Assembly (NCBI GenBank): GCA_049315325.1 | Contig: JBMOKJ010000006.1 | Location: forward strand, 134,290 to 198,289 | Origin: CAXXIC01 sp049315325 | GTDB taxonomy: Bacteria > Bacteroidota > Bacteroidia > Bacteroidales > UBA7332 | Direction: 5' to 3' | Length of the DNA: 64,000 bases | Shown here: piece by piece, positions 25,042 to 34,449 of the stretch | Position numbering within the stretch: position 1 is the stretch's first letter | Layout: the number at the start of each line of letters is the position of its first letter | Program-made: the position numbers and the translations under genes | The notes under the pieces: generated by a model | Database searches by the model: none | Told to the model about the DNA's origin: nothing | What the model saw: the letters and a program-made list of their open reading frames with translations, nothing else

Positions 25042-25518
25042 ATGAGAAAAGCAAAACCAAAGAAACGGATCGTTCTACCAGATCCAGTTTTCAATGATGT
25101 GAAAGTAACCAAGTTTGTTAACCATCTGATGTTTGATGGCAAAAAGAGTACTTCTTACACCATTTTCTATTCTGCACTTGAAACAGTTAAGGCAAAATTG
25201 CCTAACGAAGCGCTATCTTCTCTAGAAATTTGGAAAAAAGCCCTCGAGAATATCACTCCTAATGTGGAGGTTAAATCTCGCCGTGTGGGTGGTTCTACTT
25301 TCCAAGTTCCAACCGAAATTCGTCCCGATCGAAAAGAATCCATTTGTATGAAAAATATGATCCTCTATTCTCGCAAGAGAGGTGGAAAAACTATGGCCGA
25401 TAAATTGGCTGCAGAAATCATCGATGCATTCAACAATCAGGGTGGATCTTACAAACGTAAGGAAGATATGCACCGTATGGCTGAAGCTAACCGTGCATTC
25501 GCTCACTTCAGATTTTAA
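25042..25518 (+). CDS. rpsG: 30S ribosomal protein S7
   Basis: 158 residues, normal length. S7 nucleates the 30S head by binding the 3' major domain of 16S rRNA. Seen are KFVNHLMFDGKKSTS, VEVKSRRVGGSTFQVPTEIRPDR and the C-terminal KREDMHRMAEANRAFAHFR-type helix. fusA follows after 34 bp. Confidence 0.98.
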   Translation: MRKAKPKKRIVLPDPVFNDVKVTKFVNHLMFDGKKSTSYTIFYSALETVKAKLPNEALSSLEIWKKALENITPNVEVKSRRVGGSTFQVPTEIRPDRKESICMKNMILYSRKRGGKTMADKLAAEIIDAFNNQGGSYKRKEDMHRMAEANRAFAHFRF

Positions 25519-25552
25519 TTAGTTTAAATTTAAGGAAGAAAGATTTATTAAG

Positions 25553-27676
25553 ATGGCTGCATCAGATAAAGATTTAAAGTATACAAGAAATATCGGTATC
25601 ATGGCGCATATCGATGCGGGAAAGACTACAACTTCAGAGCGTATCCTTTTCTACACCGGTTTGTCTCATAAAATCGGAGAGGTGCACGATGGTGCTGCTA
25701 CGATGGACTGGATGGAGCAAGAGAAAGAGCGTGGTATCACGATCACTTCTGCTGCTACCACTACTAGCTGGAAGTACCTAGGTGACAAATACAAGTTCAA
25801 CCTCATCGACACCCCAGGTCACGTTGACTTCACGGTGGAGGTAGAGCGTTCACTTCGTGTATTGGATGGAGCTGTTGCTACATTCTGTGCTGTGGGTGGT
25901 GTTGAGCCTCAATCAGAAACAGTTTGGCGTCAAGCCGACAAATACCACGTGCCACGTGTAGGTTACGTAAACAAAATGGACCGTTCGGGTGCAAACTTCT
26001 TCGAAGTAGTGCGTCAGATGAAAGCCATGTTGGGAGCAAATCCTTGTCCTATCCAAGTTCCAATCGGAGCAGAAGAGACCTTCAAAGGAGTAATCGACTT
26101 GATCAAGATGAAAGCAATCGTTTGGCACGATGAGTCAATGGGTGCTGACTACGACATGGAAGAGATTCCTGCAAACTTGTTGGAAGAGAGCCAAGAGTGG
26201 AGAGAAAAAATGCTCGAAACGATTGCTGAATTCGACGATGTGTTGATGGAGAAATTCTTCGACGATCCTTCTACCATTACTGAGGAAGAAATCCTTGTAG
26301 CATTGCGTAAAGGTACCACTTCGATGGCTATCACTCCAATGTTGTGTGGTTCTTCATTCAAAAATAAAGGTGTACAAACTTTGTTGGATGCCGTGTGTGC
26401 ATTCTTAGGTAGTCCACTTGATAACCCACCAATCGAAGGACACGATCCACGTAATCCTGAGAAAATATTGGTGCGTAAACCGTCTTCAGACGAACCAATG
26501 TCGGCTTTGGCATTTAAGATTGCAACTGACCCATTCGTAGGTCGTCTTTGCTTCTTCAGAGTTTACTCTGGTCAAATCGATGCAGGTTCTTACGTTTACA
26601 ACTCTCGTTCAGATAAGAAAGAGCGTATCTCTCGTTTGTTCCAAATGCACTCAAACAAACAAAATCCAAAAGATTTCATCGGTTGTGGTGACATCGGCGC
26701 AGGGGTAGGTTTCAAAGATATCCGCACAGGAGATACATTGTGTGACGAAAATCACCCAATCGTTCTTGAGTCTATGGACTTTCCAGAACCAGTTATCGGA
26801 ATCTCAGTTGAGCCTAAAACTCAAAAAGATTTGGATAAAATGGGTATTGGTTTGGGTAAACTGGCTGAAGAGGATCCAACCTTCCGCGTTCAAACGAACG
26901 AAGAGACTGGTCAAACAGTTATCTCAGGAATGGGTGAGCTTCACCTCGAAATCATCGTTGACCGTCTGCGTCGCGAATTCAAGGTAGAGTGTAACCAAGG
27001 TCGTCCACAGGTTTCTTACAAAGAGGCTATCACACAAACTGTCGAACTACGCGAGGTTTACAAAAAACAATCGGGTGGTCGTGGTAAGTTTGCTGATATC
27101 ATCGTGAAAGTTGGTCCGGTTGACGAAGGATTCGAAGGTTCACTTCAATTCGTTGATGAGGTAAAAGGTGGTCGTATTCCAAAAGAATTTATCCCTTCTA
27201 TCCAAAAAGGATTTGCTAACGCAATGAAAAATGGAGTTTTAGCAGGTTACGTTGTTGACCAATTGAAAGTAGTTGTTGTCGATGGTTCATTCCACGCGGT
27301 TGACTCGGATCAGTTGTCATTCGAAATCTGTGCGAACTTAGCGTTTAAAGAAGCGTGTAAAAAAGCGGGTCCAGTACTTCTCGAACCGATCATGAAAGTT
27401 GAGGTTGTTACCCCAGAAGAAAACATGGGTGATATCATCTCTGACTTGAATAAACGTCGTGGTCAAGTAGAAGGTATGGAGTCGAGCCGTTCGGGTGCAC
27501 GTATCGTGAAAGCGAAAACACCACTTTCGGAGATGTTCGGTTATGTAACTACATTGCGTACAATCTCTTCTGGTCGTGCTACTTCAACTATGTCTTTCTC
27601 TCACTACTCAGAGGTTTCGGCTTCGATTGCTAAAGCAGTATTGGCAGAAGTAGGTGGTAAAGCAGAACTTTTATAA
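25553..27676 (+). CDS. fusA: Elongation factor G
   Basis: 707 residues. This translocation GTPase shows all G motifs: AHIDAGKTTT (P-loop), RGITITSAATT (switch I), DTPGHVDFTVEV (G3), NKMDRSG (G4), then domains II-V ending in the conserved GYVTTLRTISSGRATSTMSFSHY region. It is followed 25 bp later by rpsJ; tuf, which sits here in many bacteria, is absent. Confidence 0.98.
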   Translation: MAASDKDLKYTRNIGIMAHIDAGKTTTSERILFYTGLSHKIGEVHDGAATMDWMEQEKERGITITSAATTTSWKYLGDKYKFNLIDTPGHVDFTVEVERSLRVLDGAVATFCAVGGVEPQSETVWRQADKYHVPRVGYVNKMDRSGANFFEVVRQMKAMLGANPCPIQVPIGAEETFKGVIDLIKMKAIVWHDESMGADYDMEEIPANLLEESQEWREKMLETIAEFDDVLMEKFFDDPSTITEEEILVALRKGTTSMAITPMLCGSSFKNKGVQTLLDAVCAFLGSPLDNPPIEGHDPRNPEKILVRKPSSDEPMSALAFKIATDPFVGRLCFFRVYSGQIDAGSYVYNSRSDKKERISRLFQMHSNKQNPKDFIGCGDIGAGVGFKDIRTGDTLCDENHPIVLESMDFPEPVIGISVEPKTQKDLDKMGIGLGKLAEEDPTFRVQTNEETGQTVISGMGELHLEIIVDRLRREFKVECNQGRPQVSYKEAITQTVELREVYKKQSGGRGKFADIIVKVGPVDEGFEGSLQFVDEVKGGRIPKEFIPSIQKGFANAMKNGVLAGYVVDQLKVVVVDGSFHAVDSDQLSFEICANLAFKEACKKAGPVLLEPIMKVEVVTPEENMGDIISDLNKRRGQVEGMESSRSGARIVKAKTPLSEMFGYVTTLRTISSGRATSTMSFSHYSEVSASIAKAVLAEVGGKAELL

Positions 27677-27701
27677 GTAAATATAGAAACAAGTAAAAGA
27701 T

Positions 27702-28007
27702 ATGAGCCAAAAAATCAGAATTAAATTAAAGTCTTACGATCACCAGTTGGTTGACAAATCGGCTGAGAAAATTGTTAAGACTGTGAAGGCTACAGGCGCC
27801 GTGGTTAGCGGTCCAATACCCCTTCCAACTCACAAGAGAATTTTCACCGTAAACCGCTCGACTTTCGTAAACAAAAAGTCAAGAGAGCAATTCCAACTCT
27901 CTTCGTTCAAAAGATTGATCGACATCTATAGCTCTACTGCTAAAACTGTTGATGCACTGATGAAACTTGAGTTGCCAAGTGGTGTAGAAGTAGAAATCAA
28001 AGTTTGA
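27702..28007 (+). CDS. rpsJ: 30S ribosomal protein S10
   Basis: 101 residues. IRIKLKSYDHQLVD at the start and the long loop GPIPLPTHKRIFTVNRSTFVNKKSREQF are diagnostic. It opens the S10 part of the cluster but has no separate promoter visible in the 25-bp gap after fusA. Confidence 0.98.
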   Translation: MSQKIRIKLKSYDHQLVDKSAEKIVKTVKATGAVVSGPIPLPTHKRIFTVNRSTFVNKKSREQFQLSSFKRLIDIYSSTAKTVDALMKLELPSGVEVEIKV

Positions 28008-28026
28008 TATTTAAAAATTAAGTGAA

Positions 28027-28644
28027 ATGCCAGGATTATTAGGAAAAAAAATCGGAATGACATCCGTTTTCAGTGCCGATGGTAAAAATGTACCATGCAC
28101 TGTTATCGAAGTAGGTCCTTGTGTTGTTACCCAGGTGAAAACCGTTGAAATAGACGGTTACGAAGCTGTACAAGTAGGATTTGTCGACAAAAAAGACAAA
28201 CACACTACTAAGCCTTTGAAAGGCCACTTCGACAAAGCCGGCGTAACTCCCAAGAGACACTTGGCCGAGTTCAAAGGTTACGAAACTGACTACAAAGCAG
28301 GAGATGTTATCTCTGTAGATTACTTTGAAGCAGACACATTCGTAGATGTTATCGGTACATCAAAAGGAAAAGGTTTCCAGGGTGTTGTAAAACGCCACGG
28401 TTTCGGTGGAGTTGGTCAAGCAACTCACGGTCAGCACAACCGCTTGAGAGCACCAGGTTCTGTAGGAGCAAGTTCATACCCATCTCGCGTATTCAAAGGG
28501 ATGAGAATGGCTGGTCAAACAGGAAATGCTCAAGTGACTGTACAAAATCTTCAAGTGTTAAAGGTAATTCCAGAACACAATCTTTTATTGATAAAAGGTT
28601 CAGTTCCTGGATGTAAAGGTTCAATCGTAATAATTGAAAAATAA
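28027..28644 (+). CDS. rplC: 50S ribosomal protein L3
   Basis: 205 residues; begins MPGLLGKKIGMTSVF and contains the peptidyl-transferase-centre extension KGKGFQGVVKRHGFGG-QATHG with GSVGASSYPSRVFKGMRMAG. Its TAA overlaps the rplD ATG by one base (TAATG). Confidence 0.98.
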   Translation: MPGLLGKKIGMTSVFSADGKNVPCTVIEVGPCVVTQVKTVEIDGYEAVQVGFVDKKDKHTTKPLKGHFDKAGVTPKRHLAEFKGYETDYKAGDVISVDYFEADTFVDVIGTSKGKGFQGVVKRHGFGGVGQATHGQHNRLRAPGSVGASSYPSRVFKGMRMAGQTGNAQVTVQNLQVLKVIPEHNLLLIKGSVPGCKGSIVIIEK

Positions 28645-29264
28645 TGGAACTTAGCGTATATAACATCAAAGGAGAAGCTACCGGAAGAACTGTTGTGTTG
28701 AACGATGCTGTATTCGGTATCGAACCAAACGACCACGCAATCTATCTCGATGTGAAACAATTTTTGGCAAATTCTCGCCAAGGAACTCACAAAGCGAAAG
28801 AGCGTAACGAAGTTGCCGGTTCAACTCGCAAATTGAAAAAGCAAAAAGGTACCGGTGGTGCCCGTGCTGGTGATATCAAATCGCCAACTATCGTAGGTGG
28901 TGGTCGTGTATTCGGTCCAGTGCCACGCGACTATAGCTTTAAACTCAACAAAAAAGTAAAATCTTTGGCTCGTAAATCAGCATTGGCTTACAAAGCATTG
29001 GATAACGCAATTGTAGTAGTAGAAGATTTTAGCTTCGAAACTCCAAAAACAAAAGAGTTTATCGCAATGACAAAAGGCCTGCAAGTGGCTGATAAAAAGC
29101 TAGTTTTGGTTTTACCAGAACAAAATAAAAGCGTATATTTGTCGGCTCGAAATTTGGGCAAGACAAGCGTAATTACTGTTCCAGAATTAAACACGTATAA
29201 AGTATTGGATGCTAAGTGTTTAGTTTTAACAGAAGGCTCACTTGCAATCATCAACAATTTATAA
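28644..29264 (+). CDS. rplD: 50S ribosomal protein L4
   Basis: 206 residues. The exit-tunnel loop is visible as GTHKAKERNEVAGSTRKLKKQKGTGGARAGDIKSP (about residues 47-80). In E. coli L4 also represses the S10 operon; no matching leader hairpin was recognised here. Overlaps rplC by one base. Confidence 0.97.
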   Translation: MELSVYNIKGEATGRTVVLNDAVFGIEPNDHAIYLDVKQFLANSRQGTHKAKERNEVAGSTRKLKKQKGTGGARAGDIKSPTIVGGGRVFGPVPRDYSFKLNKKVKSLARKSALAYKALDNAIVVVEDFSFETPKTKEFIAMTKGLQVADKKLVLVLPEQNKSVYLSARNLGKTSVITVPELNTYKVLDAKCLVLTEGSLAIINNL

Positions 29265-29283
29265 TGTAGAGGAGAATAGAGAA

Positions 29284-29574
29284 ATGGGAATTATTATTAA
29301 ACCAATCGTCACAGAAAAAATGACAGCTCTCACCGAAAAACGTAACACTTACGGATTTCGTGTTGCTCCTGATGCAAATAAAATTCAGATCAAACAAGCA
29401 ATTGAAGAGCTTTATAGCGTAGCAGTGGTTGATGTAAACACATCAAATGTCACTGGAAAATTGAAAAGCCGTAACACCAAAGCAGGTGTGGTTCAAGGTC
29501 GTTCAGCGTCTTACAAAAAAGCGTTGGTTACTTTGAAAGACGGTGATATTATTGATTTTTACAGCAATATTTAA
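29284..29574 (+). CDS. rplW: 50S ribosomal protein L23
   Basis: 96 residues from ATG 29284, where MGIIIKPIVTEKMTAL starts as in other L23 proteins; an in-frame ATG at 29242 would overlap rplD and is rejected. A GAGGAGA stretch lies about 9 bp upstream. L23 lines the tunnel exit and docks trigger factor and SRP. Confidence 0.96.
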   Translation: MGIIIKPIVTEKMTALTEKRNTYGFRVAPDANKIQIKQAIEELYSVAVVDVNTSNVTGKLKSRNTKAGVVQGRSASYKKALVTLKDGDIIDFYSNI

Positions 29575-29580
29575 TAAACA

Positions 29581-30405
29581 ATGGCAGTACGTAAATTTAA
29601 ACCCGTAACACCGGGGCAGAGACACAAAATTATCGGTGCGTTCGATAACATTACTGCAACCGCACCGGAAAAGTCTCTCGTAATTGGAGTTAAAAAATCA
29701 GGTGGACGTAACAACCAAGGAAAAATGACCATGCGCTACATTGGTGGTGGTCACAAAAAGTTGTATCGTATCATCGACTTCAAAAGAGAGAAAGATGGTG
29801 TTCCAGCAGTAGTAAAATCGGTGGAGTATGATCCAAACCGATCTGCAAACATTGCACTACTTTACTACGTTGATGGAGAAAAACGATACATTGTCGCTCC
29901 AAACGGTCTCGAAGTAGGACAAACTATTATGTCAGGAGAGAAAGCAGCTCCCGAAATTGGTAACTCATTGCCGCTTAAAAACATCCCTGTAGGTACGATT
30001 ATTCACAACATCGAACTTCGTCCAGGACAAGGTGCAGCCTTCGTTCGTTCAGCAGGTGTTTTCGCTCAATTAACTTCGAAAGAAGGAGATTACGCAATTG
30101 TAAAATTGCCTTCAGGTGAAACTCGCAAAATTCTTTCAACTTGCAAAGCAACCGTAGGTAGTGTAGGTAATTCAGATCACGCACTCGAAAGCTCTGGTAA
30201 AGCCGGTCGCTCAAGATGGCAAGGTCGTCGCCCACGTAACCGAGGTGTATCCATGAACCCGGTAGATCACCCGATGGGTGGTGGTGAAGGACGCTCGTCA
30301 GGAGGTCACCCACGCTCACGCAAAGGTCTCTATTCTAAAGGTCTTAAGACACGTGCTCCTAAAAAGCAGTCGTCTAAGTATATTATTGAAAGAAGAAAAA
30401 AATAA
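29581..30405 (+). CDS. rplB: 50S ribosomal protein L2
   Basis: 274 residues. Full length with GGRNNQGKMTMRYIGGGHKK near the start and the peptidyl-transfer-linked C-terminal segment GVSMNPVDHPMGGGEGRSSGG, including the conserved histidine. Starts 6 bp after rplW. Confidence 0.98.
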   Translation: MAVRKFKPVTPGQRHKIIGAFDNITATAPEKSLVIGVKKSGGRNNQGKMTMRYIGGGHKKLYRIIDFKREKDGVPAVVKSVEYDPNRSANIALLYYVDGEKRYIVAPNGLEVGQTIMSGEKAAPEIGNSLPLKNIPVGTIIHNIELRPGQGAAFVRSAGVFAQLTSKEGDYAIVKLPSGETRKILSTCKATVGSVGNSDHALESSGKAGRSRWQGRRPRNRGVSMNPVDHPMGGGEGRSSGGHPRSRKGLYSKGLKTRAPKKQSSKYIIERRKK

Positions 30406-30425
30406 TTTGATTAATAAATTAAACT

Positions 30426-30695
30426 ATGAGTCGATCGCTTAAAAAAGGCCCATATATTTATGTGAAGCTTGAAAACAAAATCTTGGCTATGAATGAGTCA
30501 GGTAAAAAAACCGTGATCAAAACATGGGCAAGAGCTTCTATGATATCTCCGGATTTTGTAGGCCATACAGTAGCAGTACACAACGGTAACAAATTTATTC
30601 CTGTTTACATCACCGAAAATATGGTAGGACACAAGTTGGGCGAATTTTCACCCACCCGTACTTTCCGTGGCCATGGTGGTAACAAGAAACGCTAA
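30426..30695 (+). CDS. rpsS: 30S ribosomal protein S19
   Basis: 89 residues: SRSLKKGPYI at the start and VYITENMVGHKLGEFSPTRTFRGH at the end are diagnostic. It pairs with S13 in the 30S head. Confidence 0.98.
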   Translation: MSRSLKKGPYIYVKLENKILAMNESGKKTVIKTWARASMISPDFVGHTVAVHNGNKFIPVYITENMVGHKLGEFSPTRTFRGHGGNKKR

Positions 30696-30740
30696 GCGCT
30701 TCAGGAATATACTATTTGAAAAATAAAAAGATAGAATAAA

Positions 30741-31154
30741 ATGGGTGCAAGAAAAAAGATTTCAGCCGAAAAAAGAAAAGAAGCCCTGAAGACACAATAC
30801 TTTGCCAAACTGGTAGGCGTTCCTACTTCTCCGCGTAAAATGCGCTTGGTGACCGATATGGTCAGAGGAATGGAAGTTTTCCGTGCATTGGGAGTATTGA
30901 AGTTCTCTTCGAAAGAGGCTTCTGCAAGAATTGAAAAATTGCTTCGTTCTGCAATTGCCAACTGGGAACTAAAGAACGAACGTAAAGCAGAGAGTGGTGA
31001 ACTTTATATATCAGAAGTTTTCGTTGACTCTGCAGCAATGATGAAAAGACTACGTCCTGCTCCACAGGGTCGTGGATACAGAATTCGCAAACGTTCTAAC
31101 CACGTAACTTTGTTTGTAGATACAGTGGCTAATAAAAACACTAATCAAAATTAA
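30741..31154 (+). CDS. rplV: 50S ribosomal protein L22
   Basis: 137 residues, longer than the roughly 110 of E. coli because of an N-terminal extension (MGARKKISAEKRKEALK). The tunnel beta-hairpin is in MMKRLRPAPQGRGYRIRKRSNH. rpsC follows after 6 bp. Confidence 0.97.
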   Translation: MGARKKISAEKRKEALKTQYFAKLVGVPTSPRKMRLVTDMVRGMEVFRALGVLKFSSKEASARIEKLLRSAIANWELKNERKAESGELYISEVFVDSAAMMKRLRPAPQGRGYRIRKRSNHVTLFVDTVANKNTNQN

Positions 31155-31160
31155 TGTAAG

Positions 31161-31922
31161 ATGGGACAAAAAGTTAATCCAATAAGCAACCGCTTAGGTA
31201 TCATCCGTGGTTGGGACTCTAACTGGTATGGTGGTAAGAATTTTGGCGACACTCTTCTAGAGGATAGCAAAATCCGCAAATACCTCAATGCTCGTCTTGC
31301 AAAAGCAAGTGTTTCGCGCATCGTTATCGAACGTACATTGAAATTGGTTACAATCACTGTCTGCACAGCTCGTCCTGGTATCATTATCGGAAAAGGTGGT
31401 CAAGAAGTTGACAAACTGAAAGAAGAGTTGAAAAAAATCACAGACAAAGATGTACAAATCAATATCTACGAAGTGAAAAAACCTGAGTTAGATGCTGTTA
31501 TCGTAGCTAACAACATCGCTCGCCAACTCGAGGGGAAAATCGCTTACCGTAGAGCTGTGAAAATGGCTATCGCATCTACAATGAGAATGGGTGCCGAAGG
31601 TATCAAAATTCAAATCTCAGGACGTTTGAACGGCGCTGAAATGGCTCGTTCAGAAATGTATAAAGAGGGAAGAACTCCACTTCATACACTGCGTGCTGAT
31701 ATTGACTATGCCTTGGCAGAAGCTCTTACCAAAGTAGGTTTGTTGGGCGTTAAAGTATGGATTTGCCGTGGCGAAATTTACGGTAAAAAAGACTTAGCTC
31801 CAAACTTCACAGTACAAAAAGAATCAGGTCGTCACCAAGGTGGTGGTCAAGGTCAAGGTCAAAGACGCGAAGGCGGACGTGACGGACGCGATAACGGTCG
31901 ATTCAACAAAAGAAACAAGTAA
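31161..31922 (+). CDS. rpsC: 30S ribosomal protein S3
   Basis: 253 residues. MGQKVNPISNRLGIIRGWDS at the start, KH domain with RPGIIIGKGGQEV, and the C-terminal GRTPLHTLRADIDYA. A low-complexity tail GGGQGQGQRREGGRDGRDNGR extends past the usual end; glycine/arginine tails of this kind often bind RNA. Confidence 0.98.
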   Translation: MGQKVNPISNRLGIIRGWDSNWYGGKNFGDTLLEDSKIRKYLNARLAKASVSRIVIERTLKLVTITVCTARPGIIIGKGGQEVDKLKEELKKITDKDVQINIYEVKKPELDAVIVANNIARQLEGKIAYRRAVKMAIASTMRMGAEGIKIQISGRLNGAEMARSEMYKEGRTPLHTLRADIDYALAEALTKVGLLGVKVWICRGEIYGKKDLAPNFTVQKESGRHQGGGQGQGQRREGGRDGRDNGRFNKRNK

Positions 31923-31947
31923 TTAACAACACTGAATTTTACAGACA

Positions 31948-32379
31948 ATGTTACAACCGAAGAAAACAAAGTTCAGAAGACAACAGAAGGGGCGCATGAA
32001 AGGTGTTGCTCAGCGTGGCAATCAGTTGGCATTCGGTTCATTTGGTATAAAGGCTTTAGAGTCTAAATGGATTACCGGTCGTCAAATCGAAGCAGCCCGT
32101 ATCGCAGTAACGCGTTATATGCAACGTCAAGGTCAGATCTGGATTCGCATTTTCCCTGATAAGCCTATCACCAAAAAACCAGCCGAAGTACGTATGGGTA
32201 AAGGTAAAGGTTCACCAGAAGGCTTCGTTGCACCTGTTACTCCAGGTCGCATCATAATTGAAGTAGAAGGAGTATCCTTCGTTATCGCTAAAGAAGCTTT
32301 GCGCCTAGCAGCACAAAAACTTCCGATCACGACTAAATTCGTGGTAAGACGCGATTATGATACTAACGAAAACGCATAA
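31948..32379 (+). CDS. rplP: 50S ribosomal protein L16
   Basis: 143 residues: MLQPKKTKFRRQQKGRMKG start, RQIEAARIAVTRYMQRQG, and RMGKGKGSPEGFVAPV, which holds the arginine that is hydroxylated in some bacteria. rpmC starts 6 bp later. Confidence 0.98.
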   Translation: MLQPKKTKFRRQQKGRMKGVAQRGNQLAFGSFGIKALESKWITGRQIEAARIAVTRYMQRQGQIWIRIFPDKPITKKPAEVRMGKGKGSPEGFVAPVTPGRIIIEVEGVSFVIAKEALRLAAQKLPITTKFVVRRDYDTNENA

Positions 32380-32385
32380 CCGATT

Positions 32386-32583
32386 ATGAAAGTAGCAGAA
32401 ATTAAAGAACTAAGCACCAAAGAGTTGATCGAGAAAATCGATGCAGATTCATCAGCATTAAACCAAATGACGTTGAATCACTCAATCACTCCATTGGACA
32501 ATCCTACGCAAATCAAGCATTTACGTAGAGACATCGCGCGAATGAATACCATCCTTCGCGAAAGAGAAATTACACAACAATAA
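32386..32583 (+). CDS. rpmC: 50S ribosomal protein L29
   Basis: 65 residues; helical hairpin with MKVAEIKELSTKELIEKI and TQIKHLRRDIARMNTILRERE. Position between rplP and rpsQ is canonical. Confidence 0.95.
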   Translation: MKVAEIKELSTKELIEKIDADSSALNQMTLNHSITPLDNPTQIKHLRRDIARMNTILREREITQQ

Positions 32584-32596
32584 CTAATTGAGCCTG

Positions 32597-32854
32597 ATGG
32601 AAACAAGAAATCTTAGAAAAGAACGTATGGGCGTAGTTTTCAGCAACAAAATGGATAAAACCATTACAATCGCTGTGAAGTGGAAAGAAAAACACCCTAT
32701 CTACGGAAAATTCGTTAATAAAACGAAGAAATATCATGCTCACGACGAGAAAAACGAATGCAATATTGGTGATACTGTCAAAATCATGGAAACTCGTCCA
32801 CTGAGCAAACTGAAAAGATGGAGATTAGTAGAAATAATCGAAAGAGCTAAGTAA
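32597..32854 (+). CDS. rpsQ: 30S ribosomal protein S17
   Basis: 85 residues from ATG 32597; an in-frame TTG at 32588 would add three residues and is less likely. RNLRKERMGVVFSNKMDKTITI and GDTVKIMETRPLSKLKRWRLVEI are diagnostic of S17. Confidence 0.97.
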   Translation: METRNLRKERMGVVFSNKMDKTITIAVKWKEKHPIYGKFVNKTKKYHAHDEKNECNIGDTVKIMETRPLSKLKRWRLVEIIERAK

Positions 32855-32855
32855 T

Positions 32856-33221
32856 ATGTTACAACAAGAGTCAAGACTTATAGTAGCTGACAACAGTGGA
32901 GCTAAACAAGCCCTTGTGATCAGAGTATTAGGCGGAACTAGAAAACGCTATGCTACAGTAGGCGATATTATCGTCGTAGCTATCAAAAGCACCATTCCAT
33001 CAAGCGATGTGAAAAAGGGCGCGGTTTCTAAAGCCATTGTGGTGAGAACCAAAAAGGAAATCCGTCGTGCTGACGGATCATACATTCGTTTCGACGATAA
33101 TGCATGTGTCCTGTTAAAAGGAGATGGCGAAATGAGAGGTAGTCGTATTTTCGGCCCTGTAGCTCGCGAAATCCGTGCAACAAATATGAAAATTGTGTCA
33201 CTCGCACCTGAAGTGCTTTAA
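32856..33221 (+). CDS. rplN: 50S ribosomal protein L14
   Basis: 121 residues: MLQQESRLIVADNSGAKQAL and the KGAVSKAIVVRTKKEIRRADGSYIRFDDNA core are the L14 signature. Only one base separates it from the rpsQ stop. Confidence 0.98.
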   Translation: MLQQESRLIVADNSGAKQALVIRVLGGTRKRYATVGDIIVVAIKSTIPSSDVKKGAVSKAIVVRTKKEIRRADGSYIRFDDNACVLLKGDGEMRGSRIFGPVAREIRATNMKIVSLAPEVL

Positions 33222-33235
33222 TTCCTTTAGAAATA

Positions 33236-33556
33236 ATGGGTAAATTACATATCAAAAAAGGCGACACCGTTTACGTAAATGCCGGCAACGACAAAGGTAA
33301 AACCGGTCGTGTCCTAGAAGTGCAAATCAGCAAAAGCCGTGCTATTGTTGAAGGCGTAAATATGGTATCAAAAAGTACCAAGCCAAATGCACAAAATCCT
33401 CAAGGAGGAATTGTAAAAAAAGAAGCTGCCATTCACATTTCAAATTTGAATCCTTTGGATCCAAAATCAGGAAAACCAACTCGCGTTGGTCGTAAACTGA
33501 ATGAAAAAGGCGCTTTAGTTCGTATATCAAAAAAATCAGGAGAGGAGATTAAGTAA
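33236..33556 (+). CDS. rplX: 50S ribosomal protein L24
   Basis: 106 residues; KOW motif KGDTVYVNAGNDKGKTGRVLEV near residues 7-28 and the loop NPQGGIVKKEAAIHISNLN. The stop codon shares one base with the rplE start. Confidence 0.97.
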   Translation: MGKLHIKKGDTVYVNAGNDKGKTGRVLEVQISKSRAIVEGVNMVSKSTKPNAQNPQGGIVKKEAAIHISNLNPLDPKSGKPTRVGRKLNEKGALVRISKKSGEEIK

Positions 33557-34113
33557 TGAGCAATACTGCTAGTCTTAAAAACGATTATAAGGAAAGAGTT
33601 GCACCCGCTTTGATGAAAGAGTTCGGGTACAAGTCAGTTATGCAAGTTCCTGTATTGAAAAAAATCGTTATCAATCAAGGTCTTGGAATCGCTGTAGCCG
33701 ATAAAAAAATCATCGAAACTGCGATTACCGAGTTAACCAATATTACGGGACAAAAGGCTGTTGCAACCCTTTCTCGTAAAGATATTTCTAACTTCAAGTT
33801 GCGTAAAAAAATGCCTATCGGTGTAATGGTAACATTACGTCGCGAGCAAATGTACGAATTCTTAGAGCGTCTCGTTCGCGTAGCTCTACCTCGTATTCGT
33901 GACTTCAAGGGAATTGAAGGGAAATTAGACGGCCGTGGAAATTACACCCTCGGAATCACCGAACAAATCATTTTTCCTGAAATTAATATAGACAATATTA
34001 GTAAAATTCTTGGAATGAATATTACCTTTGTGACCTCTGCAAAAACAGATGAAGAAGGGTATGCACTTTTGAAAGAATTTGGCTTACCGTTTAAGAACGC
34101 TAAAAAAGATTAA
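33556..34113 (+). CDS. rplE: 50S ribosomal protein L5
   Basis: 185 residues. VLKKIVINQGLGIAVADKKIIE and the P-site loop GRGNYTLGITEQIIFPEI mark this 5S rRNA-binding protein. It overlaps rplX by one base and is 5 bp before rpsN. Confidence 0.98.
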   Translation: MSNTASLKNDYKERVAPALMKEFGYKSVMQVPVLKKIVINQGLGIAVADKKIIETAITELTNITGQKAVATLSRKDISNFKLRKKMPIGVMVTLRREQMYEFLERLVRVALPRIRDFKGIEGKLDGRGNYTLGITEQIIFPEINIDNISKILGMNITFVTSAKTDEEGYALLKEFGLPFKNAKKD

Positions 34114-34118
34114 TTGAT

Positions 34119-34388
34119 ATGGCTAAAGAATCAATGAAAGCCCGTGAGGTGAAGAGAGCGAAGCTCGTCGCTAAGTATGCTGCTAAAAGAGAGCAACTTA
34201 AGAAAGACGGCAACTACGAAGCTCTTCAGGCTCTACCTAAAAATGCATCACCAGTACGTTTGCACAACCGTTGCAGCATCACTGGAAGACCGAAAGGATA
34301 CGTTCGCCAATTCGGCGTTTCACGTATTCAATTTCGTGAAATGGCATCAGCAGGTTTAATTCCGGGTGTGAAAAAAGCAAGCTGGTAA
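34119..34388 (+). CDS. rpsN: 30S ribosomal protein S14 (zinc-free form)
   Basis: 89 residues. The end RCSITGRPKGYVRQFGVSRIQFREMASAGLIPGVKKASW is typical. Only one cysteine is present, so this is the long, C-minus form that does not bind zinc. Confidence 0.97.
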   Translation: MAKESMKAREVKRAKLVAKYAAKREQLKKDGNYEALQALPKNASPVRLHNRCSITGRPKGYVRQFGVSRIQFREMASAGLIPGVKKASW

Positions 34389-34409
34389 GAAAATTTTCGT
34401 GTGTTAAAT

Positions 34410-34433
34410 ATTGTCCGGGTAGTCCGGATCAAT
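34410..34433 (+). promoter_or_regulatory. Small hairpin in the rpsN-rpsH gap
   Basis: ATTG-t-CCGG-gtagt-CCGG-a-t-CAAT can fold into an 8-bp interrupted stem in the 61-bp gap before rpsH. It has no T-run. It may be an S8 or processing site; this is inference. Confidence 0.3.
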
Positions 34434-34449
34434 TTAATTATTTTTTATT

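Noticed and set aside
34389..34402. AGAAAATTTTC match to the centre of the uronate operator palindrome
   Set aside because: Only the AT-rich core matches; it lies inside the ribosomal cluster and lacks the outer arms.
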